Below, one piece after another: positions 37,871 to 50,479 of a stretch of DNA of 64,000 nt. Under the pieces are notes generated by a model. The model was not told the DNA's origin. It made no database searches and saw only the letters and a list, made by a program, of their open reading frames with translations. Position numbers and translations under genes: made by a program. Within the stretch, counting starts at the first letter, position 1, and every line of letters begins with the position of its first letter. This DNA is from Syngnathus acus (Eukaryota > Chordata > Actinopteri > Syngnathiformes > Syngnathidae), in NCBI RefSeq assembly GCF_901709675.1, contig NC_051097.1, positions 2,656,539-2,720,538 of the forward strand, given 5' to 3'.

Positions 37871-40039
37871 CTTAGTCTAAATTCATAAGAAATGTAATCT
37901 ATTCATCTTCCTCAATTCTCCGCTGGATAAAGTGCCCCTTGATAATTCAATATAAGCATAAACTATTCTACTTCTACCCGCTACATCGGTAAAATGCATT
38001 TGGAAGCTCTTCAGCATTTCATTACTTTTGATGTGTCTGACATTGTTCTGTCAACAGCATGGCAACATCTGCTAAGCCTCCAGACAAACAAATACCAAAT
38101 TTGGTTCACATCATGTGCATGTACATTATTAAGGCTGGGACAGGTGTGCAAATCCCTTTTTCATTTTGATTCACATTTCAAAAGCTTTTCATAGCCACAT
38201 CGCCCGCATGCATGAGCAGGGATGCTTGTAGCTCAAATATATCGAAGCCAGCTGGGACACTGACTGAAAGAAGAGCTGGCCCTGACCATTCTGAAAAAAA
38301 CAAAAAAAACATTTAAGTTCTAAATATGATTTATGTATGAAAACACAATAAGAATAATGTGTTTTGTGTTTAATCAGAGAAATAAATAAATAAACAAATA
38401 AATAAATAATTTTAAATCTGCAACAGGTTCATAAATAAGTAAATGAATGAATAAATAAATAAATAAATAATTTTAAATCTGCAACACTTAAAAAACAAAT
38501 AAAATAATTTGAATGATCATGACTTATCAAAACAACAGTGTTGCTATTGTTGATCTGAACTTAGTCTTTTGAAAAGAAAAGTCTATTCACTGTTTCTCGA
38601 CATCAAACTGCAGCTCTGACATCATGCATCGATCAGGCCTTTAAGCAGAGAAATATCAATCACATTCAGGAACGTTAGCAGACAGAAACTAAATGAGGTC
38701 AGCTCTCCACAGACAGTCTGAACCACCTCTTTATGGACATGAATTATGAGCCGTCCACATTATATTTGGAATCATTTTTCGTATTCTCTGATGGTGAATT
38801 GCGTGGACTAAATATATGTCAGGAAAAATTATACAGTTCAGGAGGAAGGCCATTTACGTTTTTAAATTAGACTTACTCTCTTATGCAAAGGAGTAACAAT
38901 GTCAAAATACACAAATGATAGTGAATTATAGTACATGTAGCATCCATTCTTAGCAATCTGGATGTACTATATAATTCACACTAGGATTGTGGCAGGGCAA
39001 TTTTATATCATGGCTTACCCCGGCTCACCCACAATGGCAAGTAAGGATTTTGTTACTATGATGACCGGGAGCAAGACCCCATAAAGAGTGACATTTTCCC
39101 ATATGGAGAAAGCATTTCATTACCAAGCGGCTGAATTAGAAATAAAATGTAAAGTTAGAAGGAGGCAAAATGTAGTAATTTAACACATTCACTCTACACA
39201 CACGCAGAATCCAGGAGTCAGCAGAACGGCTCACAATGAGCAAAATCATGAAGCTCAGGGGTTAGCATCACAATAATTAGTGTATCTAATTATTGCTGAG
39301 AACAGAATAGCATTTTAGCCTTCAAATTGAAAGCTTGTGGACAAATACATGATGCAAGACCTTGGGTCCATGTTCCAGGTATGTCTGTCACAATGATTAT
39401 TACGTTCCTTTGTCTGATTCTGTCTCTGAATGCTATTTTTTTTAACAACCTTCCCATGAATCAATGTGAATAGTGTATGAGCGTGGCAACATGTGAACAT
39501 ATTTGCGGTGGATATCAATCAGTAAAATGAGGTCTGTTCACAAGAGGAAAACGGTTGACTGATGCCAATGTCACACTTGTAAAGTCAGAATAAACATAAT
39601 CAATCACAGCCGGTAAAATCATGTTAATCGTTTGTGTAGTTTACAACGAACTTAATTAAAAGCTGATGTCAGTTTTAAACGTCTGTCATTGTGCATACTA
39701 AAATTAAATAAAGTTTATGTTTGTATATTATGATATACAGGTAAAATTAATCAATCTTGGCATGTTTAGCATATAGGTGGTGGTGTTAATTCTCTGTATT
39801 GTTTGGCCTGAGCATCAAGTATTTATTGGTTAAATGTTTCCTTGTTCCATTTATTATGAATGAATTCTCCTCTGACCTGCATCAGAGGCTCCAAAACACG
39901 ACATGTTTTGGGGGGTTCAAATTGAAAATAGAAGCTAAACCTATGCACGTGAAGACCTTAAGACACGGTGGACAACAACATATAATGGGAATATCTTTAA
40001 AAAAAAATGTTGAAAAGATTTGAAAATTAGATATCTTAC

Positions 40040-40089
40040 CCTGGAAAGCACAACCTCTAAGGTGATGTTCTGGGGAGGTGCACTGGGTA
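40040..40089 (-). CDS. dcc: dcc window exon 5: short exon, start of FN3 domain 3
   Basis: Only 50 nt. It encodes V-PSAPPQNITLEVVLSR, the A strand of FN3-3, matching vertebrate DCC VPSAPPQNVSLEVVNSR. The acceptor is cctatgcag (phase 1) and the donor is AGG|gtaaga (phase 0). It lies between a 5.6-kb intron holding a Tc1-like transposon and the 12.2-kb intron before exon 6. The valine codon is split with exon 4. Skipping it would break the frame, because 50 is not a multiple of three. Confidence 0.93.
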
Positions 40090-41377
40090 CTGCATAGGAA
40101 ACAAATACAAGTGGTGAAAAGGTGAAAATACAAGACAAAAGCATCACCTATTTTCTGAAAATTCAGACATAAATAGTGTAACGCATACTGTATATAAATA
40201 CTACAAACTATTTTAAATAAGTTCAGGCATCCGTGCATCGAATGTTATCATTTTGCCCAAAAAATAAATGTTGCATCCAAGCCAAACCTACTTGGGCTTT
40301 GGACCTGCAATGCCACCGCATAACTATCTTGCAAATGCAAAGCCCGGGCCACAAACCCAGCACTCTCTTTTGAAGGCTCTCAGAAGTGAGCTTTTACTCA
40401 TGCACATTTGTGCGGTGCAAACTGCCATCTATTACATAAGCATTTCCTGATGATAGATATCTTTTTGAAATGATGACTATATCTCAAGGACAGATTATTT
40501 TACTTAGTCTTGTTAAAAGCCTCAATACTGACATTGAAATTCATTAACGCTGAACACAATAGCACAGGTACCTTAATGTGTTTGTCGCAACAGGAGCACA
40601 TTCAATAAACAAATAGAATCTCCCTGCTCTTCCATTCTAAACAAAATACAAACAGTTGCAGACATCTCGTGTTCATCATTATTCATGTGACATATCATGA
40701 GAAGCCCCAACTGTAACAGCGTATAACCAAACATGACTCTCAGGGATTTAGAGTGATGGTATTCTTCTTGCAAGTATGCACGTCTCTCGTATCGAGGCCA
40801 TGTGTAAAAGCCTGGTATGGAGATGTGCTTTTAGGTTATGTTAGTGCTGTGACCCGAATACAAGTAAGGTTTAGAGGTTTAACAGAGTCAAGCAGTTTGC
40901 ACAGTAAGATTAAACCTCATTTTGTGACACCTATAAGAGGAATACCAGATAGCCACTTAAACTAATGGTTTCATCCCTGTTGCAATCTTGCCAGCTTCTA
41001 ATATCAGACGCTGTGGGTCTGAGTCCAATTATGAGTCCGCCTCAGTGATGTGCTGTGCAGCGACATTGCTGCTGTGACTGGAATGGGAATGAGTGGGTGT
41101 GGAGGAATGCTGAACAAAGTTTATTTACACGGCACCGCTGAAAGAACTGAAATGAGAATGGCTAATTTATTCTATATATTGTATAGGAGCCCCTTGAAAA
41201 TAAGAAACCATGTGAAGGGGTTACCCCTAATATTTTACATATTAATTATAATAACTTAAAAATATACTGTAACTACCAAGTTATCGGCCACATACAGAAT
41301 TACATTGTTTTAAATTATAGAATGCGTATGTTAAAATGTCTTTTTTGTCCAAGGAGAGTTGATAGAGGTAGCATTGT

Positions 41378-41520
41378 GGAATATTGCTAAACACGCCTGC
41401 CTCACAGTCAGGAGATGTGGGTTTAAATTTCAGTTGTAACATCTCTGTGTGTTGTTTGTATGTTCTCCATGTGCTTGCATGTGTTTCTATGGGTGCTATA
41501 AAATTTGTTTATGTGCTGGA
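41378..41520 (+). repeat. tRNA-SINE fragment, diverged
   Basis: The words cgcctgcctcacagtcagga, gatgtgggtttaaattt (B-box area) and tgtatgttctccatgtgctt match the SINE family of 27957-28311 in plus orientation. Confidence 0.55.
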
Positions 41521-41636
41521 ATGTATTTTTTTGTTCATCCAACATTCAAAATGATGAGCAGGAGAGACGATTTTTTTTTCATTCAGCATTAAACTTAGTT
41601 TTAAATGACCCTTAAAACTGCAACTGGAACCATGTA

Positions 41637-43215
41637 CACTGCTCAAAAAAATTAAAGGAACACTTTGAAAACAATTCAGATTTCAATGGTAAAATGTTTT
41701 TGGGGGGATATCTATACTGATATGGACAGTTTAATGTCTCAGGAACAAAAGGATGCCACATCTTTTGATGGAAATAAAGGTTTTCAGCCTACAGAGGGCT
41801 CAGTATACAGACACCCCAAAAATCAAAGTGAAAAAATGATATGGCAGGCTCGTCCTTTTTGCCTAAATTCAATTTCTGCAACTCAAAATTCTTTTCAATA
41901 TCTTGTGTGGCCCCCACGAGCTTGTATGCATGCTTGACAACGTCGCGGCATGCTCCTAATGAGACGACGGATGGTGTCTTGTGAGATGTCCTCCCAGATC
42001 TGTCTAAGGGCATCAGTGAGCTCATGTAAAGTCCGAGGAGCAACCTGGCGGCGTATGATGGACCGAAACATTATGTCCCAGAGGTGTTCTATCGGGTTTA
42101 GATCAGGTGATCGTGAGGGCCATTCAATTGTGTCAATTCCTTCATCCTCCAGATACTGTCTGCATACTCTTGCCACAACAGGCCGGGCATTGTTGTGGAT
42201 CAGGAGGAACCCAGGACCTACTGCACGTAGGGTCTGACCATGGGTGCAAGGATTTCATCCCGATACCTAATGGCAGTCAGACTGCCGTTCTCTAGCCTGC
42301 AGAGGTCTGTTCGTCCCTCCATGGAAATGCCTCCCCAGACCATCACTGACCCACCACCAAACCGGTCATGCTGAATGATGTTGCAGGCAGCATAGCGCTC
42401 TCCTTGGCTTCTTCAGACCCTTTCACGTCTATCACAGGTGCTCAGGGTAAACCTGCTCTCATCTGTGAAAAGCACAGGGCGCCAGTGGCGGACTTGCCAA
42501 TTCTGGTGTTCTATGGCAAATGCCAATCGAGCTCCACGGTGCTGAGCAATGAGCACAGGAAACACTACAGGACGTCGTGCCCTGAGGCCACCCTCGTGAA
42601 GTCTGTTTCTGACTGTTTGGGCAGAGACATTCACACCAGTAGCCTGCTGGAGGTCATTCTGTAGGGCACCGGCAGTGCTCAACCTGTTCCTCCTAGCACA
42701 AAGCAGCAGATATCGGTCCTGCTGATGGAATGAGGAGCGTCTACGGCCCTGTCCAGCTCTCCTAGAGTAACTGCCTGTCTCCTGGAATCTCCTCCATGCT
42801 CTGGAAATTGTACTGGGAGACACATCAAATCTTCGTGCAACAGCACGCATGGATGTGCCATCCTGGAGGAGTTGGACAATCTGCGCAACTTCAGGAGGGT
42901 TAAGAAATCGCCTCATGCTCCCAGTCGTGATAATGACTCTAGCTAAAGCCAACACTTGTGGAAAAACAGTTAAAAAAGATCAAGAGGGAGGAACTTGAAA
43001 TGGCCTCCACCTGCAAAATCAGTCCTGTTTTGGGGACCATCTCGTTGTTGCCCCTCTAGTGGACCTGTTGTTAATTCCATCAACACCAATGCAGCTGAAA
43101 CTGATTAACAACCCCCTCTGCCACGTACCAGACCAAAACCTTATCAGAAAAGTCTAATTGAATTCATGCCATACCCTGATAAAAAAAACGGTTCCTTTAA
43201 TTGTTTTGAGCAGTG
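41637..43215 (-). mobile_element. Full-length Tc1-like transposon
   Basis: Inverted ends cactgctcaaaaaaattaaa and cactgctcaaaacaattaaa (24 of 25 bases agree over 25), flanked by TA. 1,579 bp. The single transposase gene on the minus strand is broken. Confidence 0.92.
41895..42955 (-). pseudogene. Tc1-like transposase, broken
   Basis: The N-terminal part (42955-42413) has two HTH motifs ([20 protein letters not shown] then [13 protein letters not shown]; further on, [16 protein letters not shown]) and the first catalytic Asp in LFTDESRF. After frame shifts, the C-terminal part (42176-41895) has SPDLNPIEHLWD with the catalytic Glu. The second catalytic Asp, expected in HDNARP, reads HNNARP. 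With the frameshifts and stops between about 42412 and 42177, the enzyme is inactive. Members of this family insert at TA and use a DD34E triad. Confidence 0.88.
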
Positions 43216-44521
43216 TATTTCGAAAGAAGACATGCTCACCTTGCTTCCCACTTCTGCAATTTTTTATTTGTTTTATTTCAGCTCTTTGCTGATTGGTTCA
43301 TGCTGCTCTCTGTATGCTCAGGTGACTGTGACCAGACTCAATTGCTAGCACAGCGTTGAGTCTGGATTTTCAGGCTAATACAATCAGTGTAAAATATCAT
43401 TATAATTTTGTGATATTGTGGATTTTTGTTTCTCTTCACTGGACGTTGGAATAGTTAAATTTTGTTTCCTCCTGTTCCTTGTTAAAATTTTTAGATTATG
43501 CCTCTCCTTTTTTAGTTTTTCATTGTCTGGTTGAGGATTTTAGATCAGGAGCTGTTGTTAATATTTGTCAACAGTGGCCTTGTGAATTTTAGCATTTTGG
43601 CATTTGAGACGTATTTAGCTGGAACATTTTGTCTCTTGGCTTGCCTGGTAATTCACGATCCCAAAGTCTGAGCATTTCTGCTTGAGCTGTTGCCCCCGTG
43701 ACCTCTTCATAAGCAGACGAAGATGGATGGATGTTTTGAACGAACACTGTCTTACGACCTACCTGATTAACTGTCCGCAGCTTATCTATTGATTCAGCTG
43801 CTCATTGCGTGTGTGTCTGTGTGAGTGGGTGTACGCTTACGAATGTGTGCTTGAGTGTGAGCGAGAGTAATTAGGCCACAAGTCATGGTTATCACAGCGC
43901 CACAGATGGGGAGATGCACAATACAACCAGTCAGTATCTGTGCTCACTTAGTCTCAGATCATTGTGCCGTGCGACTGGAGCTGGACAGATGACTCCATTA
44001 TCTTTCACTGTCTATGCATGCAAGTTTATTTATGATGACATTACCTCCTGGGCAGGACTTAGGTGTACAAATTTATGTCCAGGTAGATATTCCAGTCATA
44101 GCAATTACAAGAGATACAGACTAAAGCACAGTAACATTTTACTTGATTTTACTGAAAAATGTGAGGGTCTTATACTATATCATTTCAGTTAATTGTGGAC
44201 TAGGATGTTCACCCCCAAATTTTCTTTGTAATATTATCTTCTGTGCAGCCCAACCTGCCGAAACACAGTGTTCCTGTGTTTATCCACCTCAGGTTGCGAC
44301 CATTTTGCCACTTGCTTATGACTGAAAATGACATCACCGTTGCCGTTTCAGGTCATAGCCAATCACGGCTCACCGGTCTTTTGAATCTCAGTCGTAATTG
44401 GTTGTGACCTGGCAACTTTGGCGTCATTTTCAGTTGACAGCACAATGGCCTGAGAGGGATAAACATATGGGAATTTTGCTGCTTAATTCAAGTTTCACAG
44501 TTTCATCACACTATTGTGTGT

Positions 44522-44600
44522 GATGGATGGATGGATGGATGGATGGATGGATGGATGGACGGACGGACGGACGGACGGACGGACGGGCGGACGGACGGAT
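44522..44600. repeat. (GGAT)n/(GGAC)n microsatellite
   Basis: GGAT units changing to GGAC units. Confidence 0.97.
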
Positions 44601-45715
44601 AAACATAGATCTTCAGTTTAGCTTTAAAGTCGTTTTGTCTAGTCATCTGCTTGTACAGTTTGGTAACATTTTTTTTCAATAACATTTGCTGTAGACAGAA
44701 GCTCTCAGTTTGAAAAAGACACACTGACATTCATCAATCTATGCATAAATTCTAAGTGGTCCACAAAAAAACAAGACAGCTGTGATCACTCTACTGATTA
44801 AAAAAAGTGAATGACATGCTGTAACACTGTATTACTCTATTAATTTTTTGTTGTAAACTACCGCATTTTAAAGCTCAATGATCTGAGAAGCTGCTTAACA
44901 GCTGTCACATTTCAAAGCTCGACTTTACTATTGAACTGCAATCATCGTAAATTACAAAAATGTATAACGAACGCTTCAGGCTTCTTGCATGATTTAATGA
45001 GATAGTCACTCTAATGTTGAATTTTTATTTCATATTGTCATTGCTGTCTCTTGTTGACTGAAAGTAAGAGAAATTAACAAATTCACAATCTAGAACAACT
45101 TAATTTGTCAAAATATTTGCCTATCTTCATCCATTCCAGTATTCAAGTGAATAAAACGTCAACGACAAAAAAGGATAGCAGGGGGAATGATAACTTTGTT
45201 TTGGTATGTGTCAAGATGCCCAGAAATGTAATACTGTAAACAAAAATTTAAAAAGTTAAGATAAGTGTATTGTTGTAAATGTTCTGCGCATTGTAAAAAG
45301 ATGGAGGACTTTAAATCCCAGTTGGGAACAATCATGCAAGGACATATTATTTGCATACAAAGAGGAGAACAGAGGTGTGCATGTGTGCGTTTGTGTGTGA
45401 GAGTGTCACACTGAGAGGTGCTTAATTAAAAATCCAAGGTCCCCAGTGAAACGACTGACAGCAGAAGAGATTCACACACACACAAGCACACGTATGCACA
45501 CTCACACACACACTCACACAGACTAACCAACTAACCCAGCAACCATGAAGCGCGTCATATGAAACTACCAAGTCTTGATACAAAAAGCTTAATAGAGATT
45601 AAAGGTTTCAGAAGCAGGAATTTTAAAACTTGAAATTCAGCATTGATTGCTTAGCTCAAAGATTTAAAAGAAAAATATTCATCAAATTAAAAAAACGAAA
45701 AGGTAAAACACTCAC

Positions 45716-45854
45716 CATCCGATTGTGTGGTGACAATGATGTTCTCTGAGGCAGTGCCGGGTCCAAAACGGTTAATAGCCAAAACAGAAACGGTGTACTG
45801 TGTGAATTTATTGAGTCCCTCCATCTTATAGTTCAGTCCATTGACATCGACACT
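45716..45854 (-). CDS. dcc: dcc window exon 4: second half of FN3 domain 2
   Basis: Encodes SVDVNGLNYKMEGLNKFTQY, TVSVLAINRFGPGTASE and NIIVTTQSD, the E-G strands of FN3-2. The motif L.KFTQYTVSVLA..R.GPG is the tyrosine corner and F-G turn. The acceptor is tgtgttcag in phase 0 and the donor is G|gtgagt in phase 1. The open frame continues upstream into the intron (FLLFVCVQ), which is not coding by comparison with DCC. Confidence 0.95.
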
Positions 45855-46885
45855 CTGAACACACACAAATAAGAGGAATTCGACTTTTTGGTCGATTTTT
45901 TTTTTACCAAAGAAAGACACATTCTTGATATACAGTATAAAATATAATTTAACGATTCCAACAGAAAATTGGGCAGGCAGTGACAATAAATGAATGAAAG
46001 AATAGTTTAAATAGAGAAAATAATGGCTGATGGCAGCCGGTAGACATGTAACTCAATTAAAAAGATGCAAGTCACGCCAGGCTGAACATCATATAATAAA
46101 TAGCATATTTGTTTATTTCCATGGTGTCACTGTCTGATATTCATGTCAATTCAATTTTTCAAAATCTGTCGGCCTGAACACCTATTGTGCCGGAATTAGA
46201 TTTAGCCATACAGTAGTTTGGATGAATTTCTGTCCCCAAATTGTCAAACGTGAATTGCGCACATTTTGGCTACCCGGAAACGCCCAGCTTGGCGCAGAAT
46301 AATCTGCCAAATTCCAACTGTATTGTAAATCTTTGTAGGTGAATTTCACTTTCCATTTTTAGTTGCCCATCAAAAAACAAAAACGCAAACAAATGGGAAA
46401 ATGACTGATTGCTAAGTTTTTAAATCAAACACACAAAAATGATAAAATGCCACATCAGATAACCAAAAAGACATGGAAAAATGTGCCAGACTTGGAATTT
46501 AATATCTAATCTAATATTTAACTGACATGGCTAATATTTAATTGTTCGGCTTTACATCACCTAAAAGTTTGTTAACTGGCACGAGTGACGATACGTTTGC
46601 TCGTTAGACCCCACAATTAGTGCGGTTCATAATCATGACCCATCAGATAATCAATCAGGCATATTATATTCGGGACAAACGTGTTTTAAGCGTAATCTGT
46701 TTCACGCATTACGTCTGACAAGGAAGATATGCGCACACTCCTGATTGTCTAATCACACTGTTTTCACCTCATTTACATCTACATGGAGGATCACATGCAG
46801 ATGAGTACAGGGGTCCCCAAACACTTATAAATTGGAATTATGTAAAAATAGGGTGTGATTTGCATGCATAGTGTATGGTGGTGAC
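45855..46885 (-). other. dcc intron between exons 3 and 4
   Basis: About 1 kb, nothing recognisable. Confidence 0.8.
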
Positions 46886-47034
46886 CTGTTCCTTGCTTGA
46901 GAGGCTCTCTGTCCAGAGCACTCTGTAGCCAAAGATAGGTCCATTTGGAGCACTGGGGGTCTCCCAATTTATCTGGATGGAGGTTGGCGACAGAGCTTCA
47001 GCACGTAGTGACTGTATCCTACTGGGTACCTGGA
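46886..47034 (-). CDS. dcc: dcc window exon 3: first half of FN3 domain 2
   Basis: Encodes LQVPSRIQSLRAEALSPTSI, QINWETPSAPNGPIFGY and RVLWTESLSSKEQ, matching the A-C' strands of DCC FN3-2 (strand B tryptophan in INWETP, strand C tyrosine in FGYRV). No ATG-started open frame covers it; it is found by homology plus splice sites. The acceptor is tttcatacag in phase 1. The donor is CAG|gtcacc in phase 0, weak because it lacks purines at +3 and +4. The next exon begins exactly where the protein alignment continues, so the junction is well supported despite the weak donor. Confidence 0.93.
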
Positions 47035-47393
47035 CTGTATGAAAGAAGAGGGGGGGACACAGCTCTTATAAAATCAGGATGTGTCTGTGTGCGTGTGCAC
47101 ATACGCATGCGTTATACATATACATGTTATGTGTGTTGTGTATCACCCTCATACAAGGTTGTTGCAAAACGTAGAAACACATTTTAAGAAATTCCAATAT
47201 TTTGAATTCCAGACTGAATATTAACTCCAACCCAAACGTATCTTCTCCTGATATTTGATAAACATTGCAATAATTGACTTGTAATTTCACATTAAACTAA
47301 ACTCCTTTTTTTTGTTTTAACAAGACCCAACTCAGTGTAATAACAAAACATGTATAAACACACAAGAGAAAAGAAATCAGAAAACAAGCTCAC
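47035..47393 (-). other. dcc intron between exons 2 and 3
   Basis: A 359-bp intron with no element or gene seen in it. Confidence 0.8.
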
Positions 47394-47548
47394 GGTCTGG
47401 TTTGGTTGTGATCCTCAAGGCGCTGGAGCTTTCTCCTGGTCCCACATCATTGTAAGCAATGACTCTGAAGCTATAAGTCTCCTCTGGCTTCAGGTTGGAA
47501 ACCATCAGCTCCAAAGACTCAGGCTCCGACACATTTACTGACCTCTCC
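47394..47548 (-). CDS. dcc: dcc window exon 2: second half of FN3 domain 1
   Basis: Completes FN3-1 with ERSVNVSEPESLELMVSNL, KPEETYSFRVIAYNDVGPGE and SSSALRITTKPD. The tyrosine-corner motif (LKPEETYSFRV) and the AYN..GPGES turn are typical of strands E-G. The acceptor (tgttacag) supplies one base that completes the arginine codon split from exon 1 (phase 2); the donor gtgagc leaves phase 1. The exon is 155 nt long. It follows a 10.4-kb intron full of repeats and precedes a 359-bp intron. Confidence 0.95.
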
Positions 47549-48376
47549 CTGTAACAGGAAAACAATAAAGATAATTTTGTCATTCGACATATCAAGATTC
47601 AATTTCTTCCTCAAATACGATTATGTTGTAGACTGTCATTTGCATTTAGGACTCATCTAGATGGCCTTAACTGTCTAATGCTCTAATACTCCATTTAGCC
47701 TGTTGAAAAATGACAAAATCAATATCCTATTTTAAAATTCCACAACATTAAAAAGACAACCTCATTATATTTTGTAACAATGCCGATAATCTAGGTGTAA
47801 TTTAGCCAATCGGCCAGTAACTACAGTTAATCCAATGATAACAGCATCACTGCATTCTCGCAATTAATTACCAAAGCAGAGATGAGACAAAACTAGCTGC
47901 AAGTGACACCGTTTCATGGCGTATCATTCAAATTGCACTTCTTGCACTGACGAGAGAAAAAGATGAGGGGAATCCATTTTTGGACTTCATGATGTCTTTA
48001 GAGATGTAGATTAACTGTTTAAAAATACTGAACAGCATTGTATGGCTGTTAACCGTATTCAAAATTAATGAATTTTAATTTCCCGCATGTCATTGCTGAC
48101 AAGAAAGTTAAGTGTTCATGTCTGTTTCTGTTGATGAGACGTGAAATGAGAATGTGAATATCACGCTTATGACTTTTACATCGTCACCAATCTATCTCAG
48201 TCAACTAGCTGTGTTCAAAGCAGGTGCTCAAGCCTGGCATCCCATAATAATGTACGATGATATATTACACTTAAAAAGTTTTGCATTTAACATTTCATTA
48301 GAACTTGTAATATGACGAGACTATCACCTATTTTTTTTTCCAAACACTACCCACACAATTTCCAAGACAATCTTTT

Positions 48377-48483
48377 GGAAGGAAGGAAGGAAGGAAGGAA
48401 GGAAGGAAGGAAGGAAGGAAGGAAGGAAGGAAGGAAGGAAGGAAGGAAGGAAGGAAGGAAGGAAGGGAGACAGAGAGAGAGAG

Positions 48484-48578
<95 letters not shown>

Positions 48579-48579
48579 G
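48377..48579. repeat. (GGAA)n-(GAAA)n purine tract
   Basis: 203 nt of A and G with a single C at 48471: GGAA units to about 48466, then GAAA units. In the dcc transcript it is pyrimidine-only. Confidence 0.98.
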
Positions 48580-48767
48580 TTAGAGAGTTGGAGTACCATT
48601 TTTGCCATCGTACTATAGTGACTTCAACTGCCAGAGCACTGGCAGAGCGAGGAATTTTTTTCCCTCTTTTTCCAACCATATTTCAGTGGGACAGTGTGCC
48701 CTTGGCCCCCTTCTAGCTCTGTCAGTGTACCAGAGACAAATCCCTCTGTGTTTTACCATACATAGTA

Positions 48768-50378
48768 CCGTATTTTCCGCCCTAAAAGGCGCACCGGGTT
48801 ATAAGGCGCACCTTCAATGAACGGCCCATTTTAAAACTTTGTCCATATATAAGGCGCACCGGATTATAAGGCGCATAAAATAGAAGCTATACTGCATCAA
48901 ACTGAGGTTGACTAGGGTTGCGGTATGCATCCACTAGCCAATAACCAACGAGCCCTCTGTAAACAATCGCGTTTCTCAAACGATCTCCTATAAAATGATC
49001 AGAACTGACTAAAGTTCGATCTAACGCATTGGTACTACTTACCTATGTTTCCCTTCCATATCGATCCGTAGATTTACTCGAAACATTAACAGAGCAGCCT
49101 ATTTTGACATGAAATAGCCTGGTACGTATAGCAGCTATCGCAATAGCATTAGCCATCCGCAAAGTCTCACGAGCCTCAGCTCGCAATCTCCCATGAGCCT
49201 CAGCAAAGTGTAAACAATCACGTTTCTCAAACGATCTCCTATAAAATGATCGGAACTGACTAAAGTTCGATCTAACGCATTGGTACTACTTACCTATGTT
49301 TCCCTTCCATATCGATCCGTAGATTTACTCGAAACATTAACAGAGCAGCCTATTTTGACATGAAATAGCCTGGTACGTATAGCAGCTATCGCAATAGCAT
49401 TAGCCATCCGCAAAGTCTCACGAGCCTCAGCTCGCAATCTCCCATGAGCCTCAGCAAAGTGTAAACAATCGCGTTTCTCAAACAATCTCCTATAAAATGA
49501 TCGGAACTGACTAAAGTTCGATGGAACGCATTGGTACTACTTACCTATGTTTCCCTTCCATATCGATCCGTAGATTTACTCGAAACATTAACAGAGCAGC
49601 CTATTTTGACAAGAAATAGCCTGGTACGTATAGCAGCTATCGCAATAACATTAGCCATCCGCAAAGTCTCACAAGCCTCAGCTCGCAATCTCCCATGAGC
49701 CTCAGCGAAGTGTAAACAATCGCGTTTCTCAAACGATCTCGTATAAAATGATCGGAACTGACTAAAGTTCGATCTAACGCATTGGTACTACTTACCTATG
49801 TTTCCCTTCCATATCGATCCGTAGATTTACTCGAAACATTAACAGAGCAGCCTATTTTGACATGAAATAGCCTGGTACGTATAGCAGCTATCGCAATAGC
49901 ATTAGCCATCCGCAAAGTCTCGCGAGCCTCAGCTCGCAATCTCCCATGAGCCTCAGCAAAGTGTAAACAATCGCGTTTCTCAAACGATCTCCTATAAAAT
50001 GATCGGAACTGACTAAAGTTCGATCTAACGCATTGGTACTACTTACCTATGTTTCCCTTCCATATCGATCCGTAGATTTACTCGAAACATTAACAGAGCA
50101 GCCTATTTTGACATGAAATAGCCTCGCGGGTACAACAGCTATTCGGTGACGCCCCCTGACTACAGTTGCCGTAATGCTGGGAAGCGATGCGACCTTGTAA
50201 TTTACTAGTCGTACTAAAACGTACTGAAACATTTTGGCAGAGCACTGTGTACAACCAGTATGGATCAACAAATTCATCAGTTGATCCATAGATAAGGCGC
50301 ACTGGCCTATAAGGCGCACTGTCGGCTTTTGAGAAAATTTTAGGTTTTTAGGTGCGCCTTTTAGGGCGGAAAATACGG
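48768..50378 (-). mobile_element. TA-flanked element with 251-bp tandem array, copy B
   Basis: Same ends as copy A (ccgtattttccgccctaaaa / ttttagggcggaaaatacgg), flanked by TA, but inverted relative to copy A. 1,611 bp against 1,360, the difference being one extra 251-bp unit. Confidence 0.9.
48960..50124 (-). repeat. 251-bp tandem array, about 4.6 units (copy B)
   Basis: The marker end gaaatagcct recurs at 49120, 49371, 49622, 49873 and 50124, exactly 251 bp apart. On the dcc strand each unit contains ataggtaagtagt, a consensus splice donor. Confidence 0.95.
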
Positions 50379-50479
50379 TACTTGGACAATAAAAACAAAC
50401 TATGATTACTATGAAACTATGGTTGCATTTTGCTGTCGTTCCAGACATTGCATTAATGGTGTTATTTTTAAATTGTATA

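Larger units (their letters stand above)
40090..45715 (-). other. dcc intron between exons 4 and 5
   Basis: 5.6 kb with a decayed SINE near 41378-41520, a full-length Tc1-like transposon and a GGAT/GGAC microsatellite (44522-44600). I see nothing else recognisable. Confidence 0.85.

Noticed and set aside
42413-42955. 180-codon frame as a host gene
   Set aside because: It is the N-terminal half of a Tc1-like transposase between perfect terminal repeats, broken downstream.
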